Source: Coniochaeta sp. PMI_546 (Eukaryota > Ascomycota > Sordariomycetes > Coniochaetales > Coniochaetaceae). From it: DNA of 64,000 bases. The translations under genes and the position numbers were made by a program. Where the stretch lies: contig MU271164.1 of the NCBI GenBank assembly GCA_021432605.1, positions 248,001-312,000 on the forward strand. The letters are read 5' to 3'. A model generated the notes under the pieces. That model was not told the origin of the DNA, did not search any database, and was given only the letters and a program-made list of their open reading frames with translations. Positions 33,387 to 45,200 of the stretch are shown one piece after another. Each line of letters opens with the position of its first letter. Position 1 is the stretch's first letter.

Positions 33387-34601
33387 GGGCTGAATAGGTG
33401 TGTCTGTCAGGGCTAACAAAGTCCTCGTGGACTGATGCGGATGGGCTATGGTCTTCAGGGGCTTAAAACGGGTCTTCATGGGCAAAAAGCATTGACTTTC
33501 AACAAGGTCTAGGGCGAGGGATTATACCACATTATCGGAAATCAACTTCCAAAACTTTTCTGCGGGAGGAGCGCATCGTGTCGTTGCTTGAGCGTTCGCA
33601 TAGCCTGAGCATTTTAAGAGACAAACACGGGTCGGATCTGTAGTACAGGCTCCAATTACCTTGCGCCAAGGAGGGTTCAGCGACCACATCAGACGCTCAC
33701 ACAATGTGAACCGCTTCATCTGCTCCGGATGTGCTTGCACACTGGCCTTTTGCCCATGACAAACAGCTCACCTGTCATTGGCTCTCTTCTTTTCGTTTCA
33801 ACGCGCGTCGCGACCGGATGTCCGTCGATGGCGAATGCATACTGTCCGTTGATTTTAGCCTGCATCACCTGCCGCTTTCACCACTGAATTGGGATACATT
33901 AAGCATCCTCAGAGGGTCTTATAGATTCCATATCTGACCAGGGGCGCTTAATTTGACCAAGACTGTGCCCCGCCCCTCTGCCGACATCTCGGAACCGCAT
34001 TGCAGTTGCTCTGCTTTTGGAAGAATATCAACCCCCAAGCGACTTGATGATAACAGTGATCACAAGAACGGCACACTGACAGATATCATCTCACGCCTAG
34101 AGTCATTGCTAATTACTCTAGGTATAGCTGAAAGAAGAGATATTCCGCAAAGCACACTCATTTTAAGCTGTAAAAGACGCGAAGTAAAATCATGATTATT
34201 GTAGCCCTTCTGGTGGCGTTCAGGGGAATGATGGCGATGGGGGAACATACCTACGGTGCCGGATGCGGCGTCAACACCTATGGGCATGTATATTACCATC
34301 TCTGGAAGACTCAGATGCTTTAGATTGCAATCATCTCCATAACCCGGGCCTTCATATACGGGCGGCAGAGGACTTCAGCCACAGTAGCCTACGGCATCGA
34401 AAATAGTAGCATTAGCTCCTTGACTCTCCAGAACTCACCGCCAATATGTAGTTCGGGTAATAGATCACTCGAAGGAGAAAGCGAGAGTATTTATACCACT
34501 AGGTGGCAGAAGGCGGCATCCCTCGACCCTTCGCATTGCCAAGATTCCCGACTGTTGTCCATTCCTGTCGTAGCTAGGTCGTACACCGGAGAATCTTCAC
34601 A
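33387..34601. other. Intergenic, no gene recognised
   Basis: About 1.2 kb with short frames only. A TATTTATA word at 34488-34495 lies about 110 nt before the next start codon and may be its TATA box. Confidence 0.5.
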
Positions 34602-35352
34602 ATGGGTATCTTCAAGGCAACGACAGCTCTGCTGGCTGCTATCGGGTTGGCTGCTGCCGCTCCCACGCCCGAGACTCAGGAGGTATCGGCCACGACCAAG
34701 TACTGCGATGCTGCATCGACAATCTGCTACTCCGAGTTCACGTCAACCAATAACATCGCCTTTCGGATCGCCATTCCGGACACAGCGACAGCATCGGCTC
34801 CTTTTGACGTGCTTTTACAGATCGTCGCGCCAAAGGCAACTGGGTGGGCAGCCATTGCATGGGGAGGCCAGATGGCCTACAACCCCTTAACCGTCGCGTG
34901 GCCGAACGGCGCATCAGTCGTCGTCTCGAGTAGAAGAGCCACGTAAGTGTTCGTTCGGGGCGCAGACATGCGTGTATGCGAGCAGTACATGATAGCGGCA
35001 CGATGGCTGACGTGGTGACAGGGCTCATACTCTTCCCGGCACTTACGCTGGAGCCACCTATACTGTCCTGCCCACCTCGGCCACCAACACCACGCACTGG
35101 AAGCTTGATGTTCTTGCCCAAGGCGTCAGCACCTGGACGGATGCGTCAGGCAAGGCGGCATCTTTGAACCCTGCCGGCACTGCGGTGCCGCTGGCTTGGG
35201 GTTCGTCCAGCAGGGCAGTCACGCAGCCGGCCAACAACGCCAGTAGCTTTGCCGGTCATGACGCCAAGGGCAAATTCAGCCATGATTTGAGCAGTGCCAA
35301 GATCGCCAACTTCGCTGCGTTGGTCCAGAAGTTGCAGGGTACTACTGCTTAG
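34602..35352 (+). CDS. Secreted CDH-type cytochrome b domain protein (AA8-like)
   Basis: Exons 34602-34942 and 35022-35352 give 223 aa. The 79-nt intron starts GTAAGT and ends GACAG. Residues 1-20 are a signal peptide. The mature protein is a single beta-sandwich haem domain like that of cellobiose dehydrogenase: YCDAASTICYSEF, GWAAIAWGGQM with Met91 as probable axial ligand, LTVAWPNG, and AGHDAKGKF with His193 as the likely second ligand. The spacing of about 100 residues fits the family. These extracellular cytochromes pass electrons to partners such as lytic polysaccharide monooxygenases. No flavin domain, cellulose-binding module or membrane segment follows, so it would act as a stand-alone electron carrier or iron reductase. 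Confidence 0.88.
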
Positions 35353-35805
35353 AAGTCACTTGCGAATGGAGAGGACGGGAGATCGGGAAAACTGAAGTAC
35401 GCATCTTGTCCTTGCGGGATGTGCCTGTAACAAGAAAACAACAACGAGTTTGGGAGCATGTATGCAAGGAAGCACCGTATATATAAATGATCAGAAGTAC
35501 GCTCGCTCCGCAGGAGTACGGAGTCTAAAACAGTCTGAATGTGAATGATATCAAGTGTGTGAAGACAGTTGATGCTCGTGTGAGTCTGGACTCTGGAGAC
35601 TGGCTGCTCCCTTGAATTCTGAATGGAAGGTGGAGGTGGGCTAAACTTTATTTGCGGCCCCACTTCTCGGTTGGTGGCTCTGGCTCTGGAGGCCCTGGCG
35701 AACGCGTCTGCCGGTGCTCGAAATAATAATTGTCAACCGAACCTACCGCAACCTACACCGTCAACCTCGACAGCTCAATCCCTCCTGCACAACCGCGTTG
35801 TCAAC
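35353..35805. other. Intergenic, short
   Basis: About 450 bases holding the 3' region of the haem protein gene and the leader of the 2EXR gene. The 2EXR frame is open back to 35623, so its start could lie further upstream. Confidence 0.5.
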
Positions 35806-37350
35806 ATGTCCGACGATGCGGAGAGCGGCGGTGACTACGATCTCGAAGCGTACGGGTCCGATGAGTCGCCCGATCCAGGCCTAGACGACAATGGCTTCTT
35901 CGACATGGAAGCTGCCGAGTCTGGGGCCGACACCGACGAGTCCGGCGACGAATCCTCTAACGACGACTTGCAGCACCCACTGTCACCGCTGCAGCTCGAG
36001 TCAGACTACTTTGAGGCACCCTCTTCATTCCCCCAGTTCATGCGCCTTCCACCCGAGCTGCGACACCATATATGGAGCTTGTTCTGCCCAGACCTGGTCG
36101 CAAGGTCTCGAGTATTCGAATTCATTATTGCCGATTCACCTACACGAAAGCACGAATATCTGGAGGAAGGCCACTTTCTGCAGCAACAAACCGCAGCCGT
36201 ACGAGCTGTTCTTGCCACCCATCATGAGAGCCGCGCACTGGCCTTGCGTACACTACCAGATATTTTGCCGTTACGTGGCGGGGACAGCGTCATTCGCTTC
36301 AATAAAGATCAAGATGTCGTCTACTTGAACACAAGCCATGGCGCCAAACTCCCAAAGGTTACTTTAGAACAAGTCAATTATCTTGCCGTTCGGTCCGATG
36401 CTTGGCCCTTTGCTTCCGCCGACTCGCCAAACGAGACTAAAAAGGCAGACAATCGCATACGGACATTCCTGCAAAGCTTTCCCAACCTAAAGGCTGTTTA
36501 CCTGCATGTGGATGCTTGTGATTGCGATCCCGCCAACCTGCCATGGCTCAAGGCCGACAAACTCAACTCTTACCACTTTCAAACATATGAGGAGGAGCCC
36601 GGCCTGGGCGAGGACCTCGACTTCATTTACTGCTGGCCGGACCCCGCGAGCGATGCTGTGCCACTGGCGGAATACGAGATTTCTTCCCCTCCGGACCACG
36701 CGAACGAAGACGATAGCGATTCTGGCTCCGACGACGAGAGCGCTGGACTGCGAAGTATCCCGCTATTCCCCTTGCTTCAGTTCGAATTCGAAGATGCGGT
36801 GGAATTATTCAACCGAACAATGGAATGGAGGCGTTTTGGCGGGGACTTAGACTGGGGTTGGGGCACATCCTCCAACTCCGGCTCCGAGACAGACGAATAC
36901 GAGAGCGAGGGCATCGATGATGAAGAACTTGACGTGGGCTCACAAGAGTCCAGTGAAGAGGAGGATGACCTGGCGGTGTTGCTTCCATCTGAGAACGACT
37001 CAGACGAAGGTGGAGTTGGGAGCGTCCATGATCCCAGCCTTTTATCCGACCGTAACACCGCCGAGACTGAAGATCGTCTCTCACACGAGCCCTCTCAAAG
37101 CGAGTTTCCATTTGCCACTTTCTCTAGTCCTGAGGCAGGACTCGGAAGCAGCTCCACGCTGGAGGGTAGCGAGCGAGAGAGCTCCAGCTCGGAGGAAAGC
37201 CCGGTACACATTGTCAATCGGCTCAAGCGGCGAACTGTAGCCTCCGACGTGGATGACGATTCTGATGAGGGACCCGTGACCCAGGCTGGACGGCCCTCGA
37301 AACGGGCACGCGTGATCATGTCTGACTCAGAGGAGGACGACGAGGACTGA
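35806..37350 (+). CDS. 2EXR-domain protein with acidic tails
   Basis: Single exon, 514 aa from the chosen ATG (MSDDAESGG), although the frame is open upstream to an ATG at 35623. The first ~70 residues are acidic. At about 74 begins the 2EXR motif FMRLPPELRHHIWSLFCPDL, a fungal expansion family with a degenerate F-box-like start, followed by the alpha/beta portion with VVYLNTSHG and FPNLKAVYLHVDAC. The C-terminal ~180 residues are strongly acidic/serine-rich and include a basic stretch (LKRRTV, RPSKRARVI) that may serve as a nuclear signal. Function is unknown. 2EXR proteins are frequent in Pezizomycotina and are thought to mediate protein contacts. Confidence 0.82.
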   Translation: MSDDAESGGDYDLEAYGSDESPDPGLDDNGFFDMEAAESGADTDESGDESSNDDLQHPLSPLQLESDYFEAPSSFPQFMRLPPELRHHIWSLFCPDLVARSRVFEFIIADSPTRKHEYLEEGHFLQQQTAAVRAVLATHHESRALALRTLPDILPLRGGDSVIRFNKDQDVVYLNTSHGAKLPKVTLEQVNYLAVRSDAWPFASADSPNETKKADNRIRTFLQSFPNLKAVYLHVDACDCDPANLPWLKADKLNSYHFQTYEEEPGLGEDLDFIYCWPDPASDAVPLAEYEISSPPDHANEDDSDSGSDDESAGLRSIPLFPLLQFEFEDAVELFNRTMEWRRFGGDLDWGWGTSSNSGSETDEYESEGIDDEELDVGSQESSEEEDDLAVLLPSENDSDEGGVGSVHDPSLLSDRNTAETEDRLSHEPSQSEFPFATFSSPEAGLGSSSTLEGSERESSSSEESPVHIVNRLKRRTVASDVDDDSDEGPVTQAGRPSKRARVIMSDSEEDDED

Positions 37351-38842
37351 TGACTTGACGACTGCAATGACTTTGATGAACCCCACCCAATAACCCAAAA
37401 GGACGGTCTGGATCTCCGGGAGGGGAAGGGGGAGTCGATGTTGATGATCAGCGTAGCGTCATACCGGGATATCACACTATTGACCCTCAAGCATGAAGTT
37501 GAATAATGACGAAAGGTCGGGCTGACGACCATTAAATGCCACTCTCGTCGGATAAAGTTATGTAACGGACGTTCGCACCATCCACCAAGCCGCTTTCCAG
37601 TCAGGCATAATGACAACGAGCCGGTGTGTGAAGGTCACTTGTAGATAGACGGCCTTGGCAGCGTGATCTTCCCCGAACAATCCCACATCATCTTTCAAGA
37701 CGATGGTTTCTTGGACGCCGATGCTTTGTAGTCGCCTATCTGCTTAGGTTGAGCTCTGACGTAAAAGCGTCCTGACTAGCTATGAGTTCAGCGTTAACAC
37801 GTCTTTCAGCAGCATTTGGCGGTTCTTCGAAGCAGCTCCTCCTGGTCCAGCCTTGCGTTGGAATTCGACGCTGAGCGGTTATCAAGCTAAGATGACTTTT
37901 ATTACGACAGCAGGACCAAGTCCTGGTCTAAAAGCACGGATATCCGTATAGTAGACAAGTCTATACCGATCAGTAAATCGTCACCACCACTGCACTTGTT
38001 GTGCTTCAATGACACATCCGCTGCGACAACCAATTTCCGTCTCTTATCCTTACCTCTCGACGAACAGGACTTTCTGGATCATGTCTCAAGCGGCTCCCCT
38101 AGGATACGGCGATTGCAGATTGTTCTTGGAAGGACCTCGTAGTAAATTCCTGCCAGGCTCTGACCCTGCATAAACCTTCGCAGTAATGGGTTCAAGACCT
38201 TTGTCGAAGCTTCGCCAATCACGCTGTCATATCCCTAATAAGAACCTGGCGTCCCCATTGAGCCGCCTAAAGACACAGATGACCATGTCCTTGGGGCCTT
38301 GATACAGATCGGAGGGTACTTTCGGCCATGTTCTACACTCATGCAGAGGCCTCGGATTGGCTCCGTCGTTCCTGCACGCTCAGGAGACGTGGGTCACATT
38401 TCAACCTTGCTATGCTTGGCGAAAGAGCTTCCAGGAGTTAAGTCTCGCATGCCTGCGGACTGGAGTAAGCTCGAGCCGTTTTGCAGCGGAGGATCTGAAC
38501 AGATTCAGTTGCCAGTCAGTGTCAAATCCTACCAAATCCCTTCCCACAGTCGTTTAATTCCTTCCCTAAGGCCGCCTGGGTCGTGGCACCTTTGCCAACT
38601 GTGGCTGCAACACCCGACAGCACGTGGGAGGATACAAGCAGACGCAAGCTAAGAGAGAGAGCGGGAACATGAATTGAGAGTATTTATGTATACTGATCAG
38701 CTCTGGTCTGGCCTGATGCCCGTCAGTATGGTCTAAATTAACACATGAATAAGAACTGATATTCTCCTTCTCCTAATGGAACGCCGAGCCCAGTCTACAA
38801 GCACCATGGAGCCGATTGCCTCCAATCTAAGCTTATATATCC
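37351..38842. other. Long intergenic stretch, no gene recognised
   Basis: About 1.5 kb between convergent genes. The frame 38299-38652 has no signal, domain or homology I can recognise. No transposon ends seen. Confidence 0.5.
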
Positions 38843-40060
38843 TCAAATGTCGCCACTATCCCATGCTTTCACTTTGCTATAAACTTGAATGAGACCAGGA
38901 GCTGCTAGAGTAGCAGCTGGAAGATCATCCGGCCCGGTAAAGTTGTTTGAGGTTGTCAGAGCGGCGATGGACAGACCGTCCATAACGTTGTCGGCATAAG
39001 GGAAGAAAGCCTCGAATGTGATCTGGTTACCCTTCCAGTGGACGTTTTGAACCGGCTCACTAATAGGTAGCTGCTGCCCGCTCAGGTACGTGATGAACAA
39101 TCCACTCCCGTTCCCGCCTATGTACTTGGCTGCGGCTGAGACGCCTGTCAGGTCGGCAGAAAACGTGAGATGCTGGTCACGGGCGTCGACATCGGCGCCG
39201 GCATTGCCGCTAACAACACTGAGTGGCTTGAATATAGGGATGTCGATGTTGGAGAGGGGAAAGGGGCAGCTGCCGGGCACGACAAACCCCTGTAAAGCTG
39301 ACCATGCATAGGCGGCCACTGAAGTGGTGAGAAACGGCTTCTCTGATGGCTTCCTTGACAGTAGAATTCGAAAGAATCCGTTCTGTTCTCCTTCCTGGCC
39401 GATGACACTTGCGACCGCACGGACAGGACCGTTGTCGCCGTTCTTGGCCAACAGTTGCGATGCGTCCTGAAGTGTACCCAGGACAAGGGCTGTGAACGTC
39501 TCTGCCAAAGCCACAGCATCTCGAATATTTGTTGTCGGGAACACGTATTGACACGGCTCAGGAGCAAAGGCGTTAAAATGCTTGAGTGTCCCAATGGCAT
39601 TAATGGCATGAAGCTTTTCTTGCTGATGTCGAGGTCAGTTCCATCGCCTGTAACAGCTGTGCAACATAGTCAGGGCACGATGGAGAGAACGTACTGCTAA
39701 TATCGTCTGCATAATGTCTAACAGCTCGTCCTTTTTCGCCTGGCTAGGCAGCTGGTAGCCTGGCACGTTCGCGGTTATGTTGTCTATCATTGACTTGAAG
39801 TAGGCGACCTCGAATAGCTCATTGAAGGCGACCAATTGGAAAGCCGTCAGCGAAGATGGCTCGAGTTTCGCAGGGGGTGGTGCATTCGAGAGTTTCCCGT
39901 CGGCGATTCTTTCGATATCTAGGAGCTGCTGGGCATTTGGAGCCGGAAAGCCGTCATCGGAAGGGACCCCAAATGATCTCCTCGTGGAATGTGGTGCTGC
40001 GATTGCCGATCCAGCCAATGCCAACGCGGAGATGAGTAGCGCTAGAGCGTCGATTTGCAT
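38843..40060 (-). CDS. Rds1/late-sexual-development-like secreted protein
   Basis: Exons 39695-40060 and 38843-39622 encode 381 aa. The 72-nt intron starts GTACGT and ends ATCAG. Residues 1-21 are a signal peptide. A ferritin-like helical domain (about 45-215) carries NAQQLLDIERIADG, LTAFQLVAFNELFEVAYF and GQEGEQNGFFRIL. Acidic/His residues of the original di-iron site are only partly visible, so metal binding is open. The C-terminal beta-rich part has several N-glycosylation sites. Relatives include the stress-response protein Rds1 and fungal late sexual development proteins; expression under nutrient stress or fruiting is known for the family, but the biochemical role is not. Confidence 0.85.
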
Positions 40061-40949
40061 CTTTCTTGATGGCGGTCAAATTGGAATACTGGGCCGATAG
40101 TCGACGTTGTTTGTTCAGCGACCCAATTCTAACTGTATTTTGAAAACTTGGGATATGAACAAATTCTATGAACTATGATGATATGATGATATCTGTGAAA
40201 GCAGACATGGCACTGGGAAGCGACAGGGTCGCTCAAGTTATAAACACGGACGTGGACAATGCCGGTGTTCCAGTCATGCACACGAGAAAGCCTAGAGATC
40301 TTGTGGTCAGGATGCCATCACTAATGCGCCTGCGAACAGAATCAGCACTAAGATGAACAGCACCCGCAATGCTTAGCTCCGGCTCACATGTGATAAGCTT
40401 TGGGTTAAGCTTTCGAGGCTCTTATAGGGCTGGCATGCCCAGGGATGTTGAAGAAGCCATTGATTGGTCTGCTAGTTCTAAATATGGATGTGGATGATGG
40501 AGGACTGTCAGCATTGTGGCTTGCGTCGCCTACTAGCCCCCCCGACTCAGCAGCTCATCGGCCGCTCTAGCTTCGACGCCGGCTCTCGAAGCTCCGGCTT
40601 CGCCCCTTTCTCCTGACCCGTGCTTCAAATTCCACAACTTTGACAAACCACTTTCTGCAGTCCTGTACTTGAATGACGTCGTTGGCGTATTTCACCACGA
40701 AATTTCTCTTGAGCGTCTTTAGAAACCGGAGACTGTATCTAACAAGTCCCACAAATTGCCCGCAGCGCAACAGGGAATAGCCTCAAGCACGTGTTCATGT
40801 TGAATGAACGTTATATCACCTTCCGTCGTCGGCTCGGAGAAGAGCAATAGCATAAGCCTCGACAACTGCTGTCAGGTACGAGAAAGACAAAGGAATAGTC
40901 GAGGAAAATGGAAATAGGCCCCAGTACTAGGAAATAGTAAAAAGAGAGC
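40061..40949. other. Intergenic, no gene recognised
   Basis: About 890 bases including a short GC-rich patch at 40530-40615. The small minus-strand frame at 40567-40770 is not supported by any feature. Confidence 0.5.
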
Positions 40950-41806
40950 CTAGTCATCTTCATCTTCCGCCTGTTCAGCAGGCCGGCATCGATTCTTGTT
41001 CATGTGTCGCACAAGATTGTCCCTCCGGGTGAACCACTTCTCGCAACGGTTGCATTGGTCTCCCGGATCCTCAATGTTCTGGTGCCTGGCATACTTCTTG
41101 TGCGCCACCCAAAGATGCCTGCTCATGTCTCTTTGCGCGGCAGTTTTGAACTCGCAATCGGCGGCAGCGGGGCAGTTTATCGACGGATTATGAGTCTTTT
41201 CGTGCTTTCTAGCGGAAATTCTTGCTTAGTCCTCTTCTTTAGGCTCTACATCTCAAATCACGTCGGGACTCACCTTAGCTTGTGCAACTTCTGGAACACT
41301 TTGTTACAAACAGCACAAGTATACGTCTGGTCTGCTTGGTCGTCAATGGTTTCGCTTAGTACCGAATCAGGCAACGTGGATGGCCCCGCTGTTGAGACGA
41401 GCATAGTGTTGCCAGAGAACGCCGGATCATATAGTTCGACTCCGAAACTGTTATCCGTGGTGAAATCTCCCATGTCCTGCTGTATAAGTGTAGAATCATA
41501 TTGTGCCATCTGTTGTGAGTTGGAAGATGGCGGATTGTCTCTTGACCCGTGAACCGTGAAATCATGGAGCATATGGGCGGCTGGGAACTCTGTCCCGGCC
41601 CAGTGCGCCGGATCAGTTGCTCAAGAACTGAAACTGAACTCTGGCTGGGCTGGAGGTGCACCTTCTTCCGTATAGTATTGCTCGCCTGGCACGAACTCGG
41701 ACTCGTTGTACTGCTCGTAGTTGGTGATTTCACCTGAAGGCAAGCCTGTGTCGCCGATGTTGTCCTCGTTGCCGGCGAGTTCATACTCAATTGGATCGTA
41801 CGACAT
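40950..41806 (-). CDS. Small C2H2 zinc-finger protein (intron 1 uncertain)
   Basis: The best model has exons 41662-41806, 41274-41589 and 40950-41208, giving 239 aa. The second intron is clear (GTGAGT donor, CGCTAG acceptor) and joins the first finger YTCAVCNKVFQKLHKL to RKHEKTH. A second Cys-rich unit (INCPAAADCEF...RHLWVAH) and a third, CNRCEKWFTRRDNLVRH, follow, and the end is acidic. It is probably a nuclear DNA-binding protein. The first intron (72 nt, GTGCAC donor, GGGACAG acceptor) is weak. I infer it because a TGA interrupts an otherwise continuous frame there. A different splice or a real premature stop is possible. Confidence 0.68.
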
Positions 41807-42667
41807 GACCGGTGGGTTGCCGACCTTACATTCGCTTGCGTTTATAGCCGCTCTATTTACCGGTCAGTTTGCTGCTAATAGAATCGAGTCGTTGTATCTA
41901 CTGACAAGACAACGACACTGGGCGCAAACCTACCGTAGCTGTTACTTGAACCGCAAGTATAAGTCGTTAAACTGATATGTCTAAAGGTATGTAGGGCAGG
42001 TAAATCGGGTAGATAACCCTCCTCCTATCTTTTGCCAAACACTTGTTTGCGCTAGACAGGCGCCCCAGTCTCCCTCTTTTTGCGATCTATACAACGCCGA
42101 AAGTTTGATAGGGAATGAGGCGCGACTGGACAACCATAGAGAAGGTCAACGGAATTTCAAGATATCGTTGTCCATCATATGTTAAAGATCGGCCCCTTTT
42201 GTAGGATTTCCCTAGTAATGTCACTACCGTAGTACCTAATGGCGGAGGAGCGCAGAGCAAGACTTTCTTACCAATCACTTAGAAACGATGACGCTGATAT
42301 GGTTCTACCATATCAGTAACATAATTGTTGTTTTAAGTCTAGACGTAGCCCTGAAAATGTCGGAGGCCGTCCACTAATCCATTCCTCCCGGTCATGCTTG
42401 TTATCTAGGCGTCACTAAAGCAGGAGGCCCACAGCATAAGTCAGAGTCAGACCATTCAATTACGTATGAAAACTCTTCTCAAGTGTCACCGGATCTAGAT
42501 GTGCTGTCGAACTCGGGAAGGAGTCTGTGAACACTAGTCGGAAACTCATTAACACATTCAATAAGCTCTAAAAACTCAGGCGAAAGCAGCGTCGAGGAAC
42601 ATGAATACAGGATACCTGCCCGCGGATACCAGTTATGCAAATAATCATCATTCATGTAGAGTCTCGT
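41807..42667. other. Intergenic, AT content rising
   Basis: About 860 bases without a recognised gene. From here to the right end base composition is more AT-rich and genes are sparser. Confidence 0.5.
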
Positions 42668-43837
42668 TCAGTATCCTTCCTGCACCCGCTCAAAATCCGC
42701 CACTTGCTGTTGAGTCGGCGAAGATTGACAGATTTCTTGGAGGGAACGCTGGCCAGGCTGTCGGCGTAATTGAAATTGTTCGTAAAGGCCACCCTTGGCA
42801 TTTGTACGCTCAACAACTTTGACCGCTAAGTAAAGACCATCATAGCGGATACCGTGAGAAGGTGCGAAACGACCCTTGCCGCTGCTTCTCAGGACTCTTA
42901 TAGGCGTCTGCTTGGCAACAGACGTATGCAAGCTGAGAGCCATATTACTCCTGTTGACAATTCGAGTAGGGTCTAGGTTATTGTGGCTTCCGTCGTTACT
43001 GTACCAGATAATGTCGCCTAGGTCCTGATCCAAGTCCTGGTACTTTGAAGAGCCAGAGACGACTACCGACCATGCTCCCTGCTCTGCTTGTCCAGAAATC
43101 CCTGCCATTGAATGACCATGCGCACCGTGGAAGAGAGCAACTTTCTGGTACGGCCACCAATCTCCAGGGTTGAGACTGTTGTGGCCGATGACCTTGAACG
43201 ATCGTTTTTCGCCCTCATAGCGGGGGTCCAACACGTAGTTGAACTTCCTAAACTGCGAAGGCTGGATAACAAAACCGTGCATGATACCGCTTCGGCCCCA
43301 TATTGGGTGGTCATGTGGCGGGACTCGTGCTAGTTGATACATGTCGTTTGTTCCTATCGCATTTGTCACCCTCTTGGGTTTATCTGTGGATTGGGAAGCC
43401 GCGAGACTAGACTCCTCCGGCTCACTTTCAGGGTTTCTATTATCTTCACCCCATTGCTCATCTTCGAATTTGTCGTAGATACGTCTAGCACGAGTAGCGA
43501 TTTCCACTGGACATTTAAAATCCGGGTTTGATAAGAGTTGCAGGGCCAGGTTAATGCGGCTTTGATCGCGAATAGCTGGGGTCATGATAGCGTCTGTTTC
43601 CAGCCAGGGAAGGAATGTCTGGAGGAAGGTCAGGTACCCCTGGACTTCAGCATTCATAGGCGGATTTCCATCATATCTCTTATACTTGACAGCCAGGCCT
43701 GTCACAGTCCGCCGTGCCTGCGTCATGAAGCTCATGGTTGTGTGACCTCGTGGAATTGCAATGACCGGCACCAGATCCTGTGACTTGGCGTCATTCTGGA
43801 TTTTGGCGTCATTCTGGACTTTGGCGTCGTCGGACAT
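42668..43837 (-). CDS. SRA-YDG domain protein
   Basis: 389 aa from ATG 43837; the frame is open upstream to 44074 but that part has no family features. Residues 1-20 contain three tandem copies of a DAK-x-QN unit. The SRA domain spans about 180-375. It starts at HPIWGRSGIMHGF, has the pocket region FHGAHGHSMAGISG, the signature WSVVVSGSSKYQDLD, DIIWYSNDGSHNN, PIRVLRSS and the YDG core HGIRYDGLYLAVKV. In plants and animals SRA domains flip out methylated cytosine and recruit methylation or ubiquitin enzymes. Here there is no RING, PHD or SET domain, so it would be a reader only. Whether it binds methylated DNA in this fungus is untested. Single exon, intact. Confidence 0.83.
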   Translation of the reverse strand: MSDDAKVQNDAKIQNDAKSQDLVPVIAIPRGHTTMSFMTQARRTVTGLAVKYKRYDGNPPMNAEVQGYLTFLQTFLPWLETDAIMTPAIRDQSRINLALQLLSNPDFKCPVEIATRARRIYDKFEDEQWGEDNRNPESEPEESSLAASQSTDKPKRVTNAIGTNDMYQLARVPPHDHPIWGRSGIMHGFVIQPSQFRKFNYVLDPRYEGEKRSFKVIGHNSLNPGDWWPYQKVALFHGAHGHSMAGISGQAEQGAWSVVVSGSSKYQDLDQDLGDIIWYSNDGSHNNLDPTRIVNRSNMALSLHTSVAKQTPIRVLRSSGKGRFAPSHGIRYDGLYLAVKVVERTNAKGGLYEQFQLRRQPGQRSLQEICQSSPTQQQVADFERVQEGY

Positions 43838-44485
43838 CGTTGCGACGATAGGTCTAACCAGCGCCCCCAGATACTGGTTGTTGGCAAGCACAATAAGTCG
43901 TCGACGAGACAGTGCGCAAAAAGTAGCGGTTGGTCTTTGAAAGAATCCTAGTGGTTCTGAATCCTTTGTAGCATGTGACCGGCAATTAGTAAGTACTAAT
44001 ATGCGAACAGTGCCATTTCCTCGTGCTAACTTACGTAAGATCACTGACGGCTTTCTTGTTGCTAACAGACTCAAATTTGATTTCAGTGGGGCTTGGATGT
44101 CTCGATGGTCGTAAACGCTTGCTGCATGGCAGATTGACGGTGATATGATCCTGTTGGTTTAATAAGTATCCCTTCGATCTTGGCTTGTTTGACGGACGGG
44201 ACTGAGATCGCTCATGGCGTAACGCGTGCACGTGCCTTCCATTAGTTGAGAGATGATTCTCGGGAAATACGCAATTGTCACACAGGCTAAAATCGCTCGG
44301 CCCGTTAGATGTCTAATCTCCGCGGCCAAGTAGATGCAAATGTGTAGCAGATAATTATTTGGGGCAGGGCTTACACGTGAGAATTTCAGGTCAAGGATAT
44401 ATCAAAATATCGCAGGGTCGTCACCTTTTCTGGCTTTCAGCACTTGAGGTTGGGCTTGGTCAAGAAGATGGAACGAAAGAGGGGG

Positions 44486-44506
44486 AAAAAAAAAAAAAAA
44501 AAAAAA
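44486..44506. repeat. Poly-A homopolymer tract
   Basis: Twenty-one consecutive A residues preceded by GGGGG. Its length may be imprecise in any assembly. It has no coding context. Confidence 0.8.
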
Positions 44507-45200
44507 CCAAGAGAAGAACCAAGGAAAGAGGCTACTTAGGACATACGAGAGTGGCAACGTTTTCCTTAAACCGTTAATATGTGACTAGCAGCGACAAAAT
44601 CTTGCCATAGTTGCCCCCATGTGCAACGGCGGCATCTATAGCCTGGCAAGCTTTTGAGTCGTGAGACGTAGTGTTTCTGCCAGCACCCGTTTTCATGGTG
44701 CACAATGTGCGCGATCCTCCATGATGGCGTCGACTACCTCTATCCTTCTTTCCTCTTGTGATATTGAAAATATGGTATGAGTGGTCGATATACTTGCTAG
44801 ACTTTAAAAACTCAAATGTCATATCGCTTAATGTGGAAAAATGGGATGGAAAATGGAAAATCATAAACACCGGCGTGGAAGCTAGATGATGGGAAGCTTC
44901 CAATGATTTCAGAATGCGCCATCTATAGAGAGTCCATGCTCTCCCATAACGTGTTTGAAGCAAATATGGTATCACACATCTTATTCTCATGGACTCATAG
45001 TGTTCAAGTCACTACGTCACCGAAAACCAGATGCCATCCAACTGTTGCACGCTATACACGCCGTGGAGACTTCCTCAGCAAATTGGCGAACGTGGATGTA
45101 ATCTCCATGTGCTATGGTTTGACAAGGATAAGCGACTGTGCGTTCCGCGTGGCGTATCCTGGAGCAGGCGTAACGTATCACACGCGCTATAGTCATTGAG

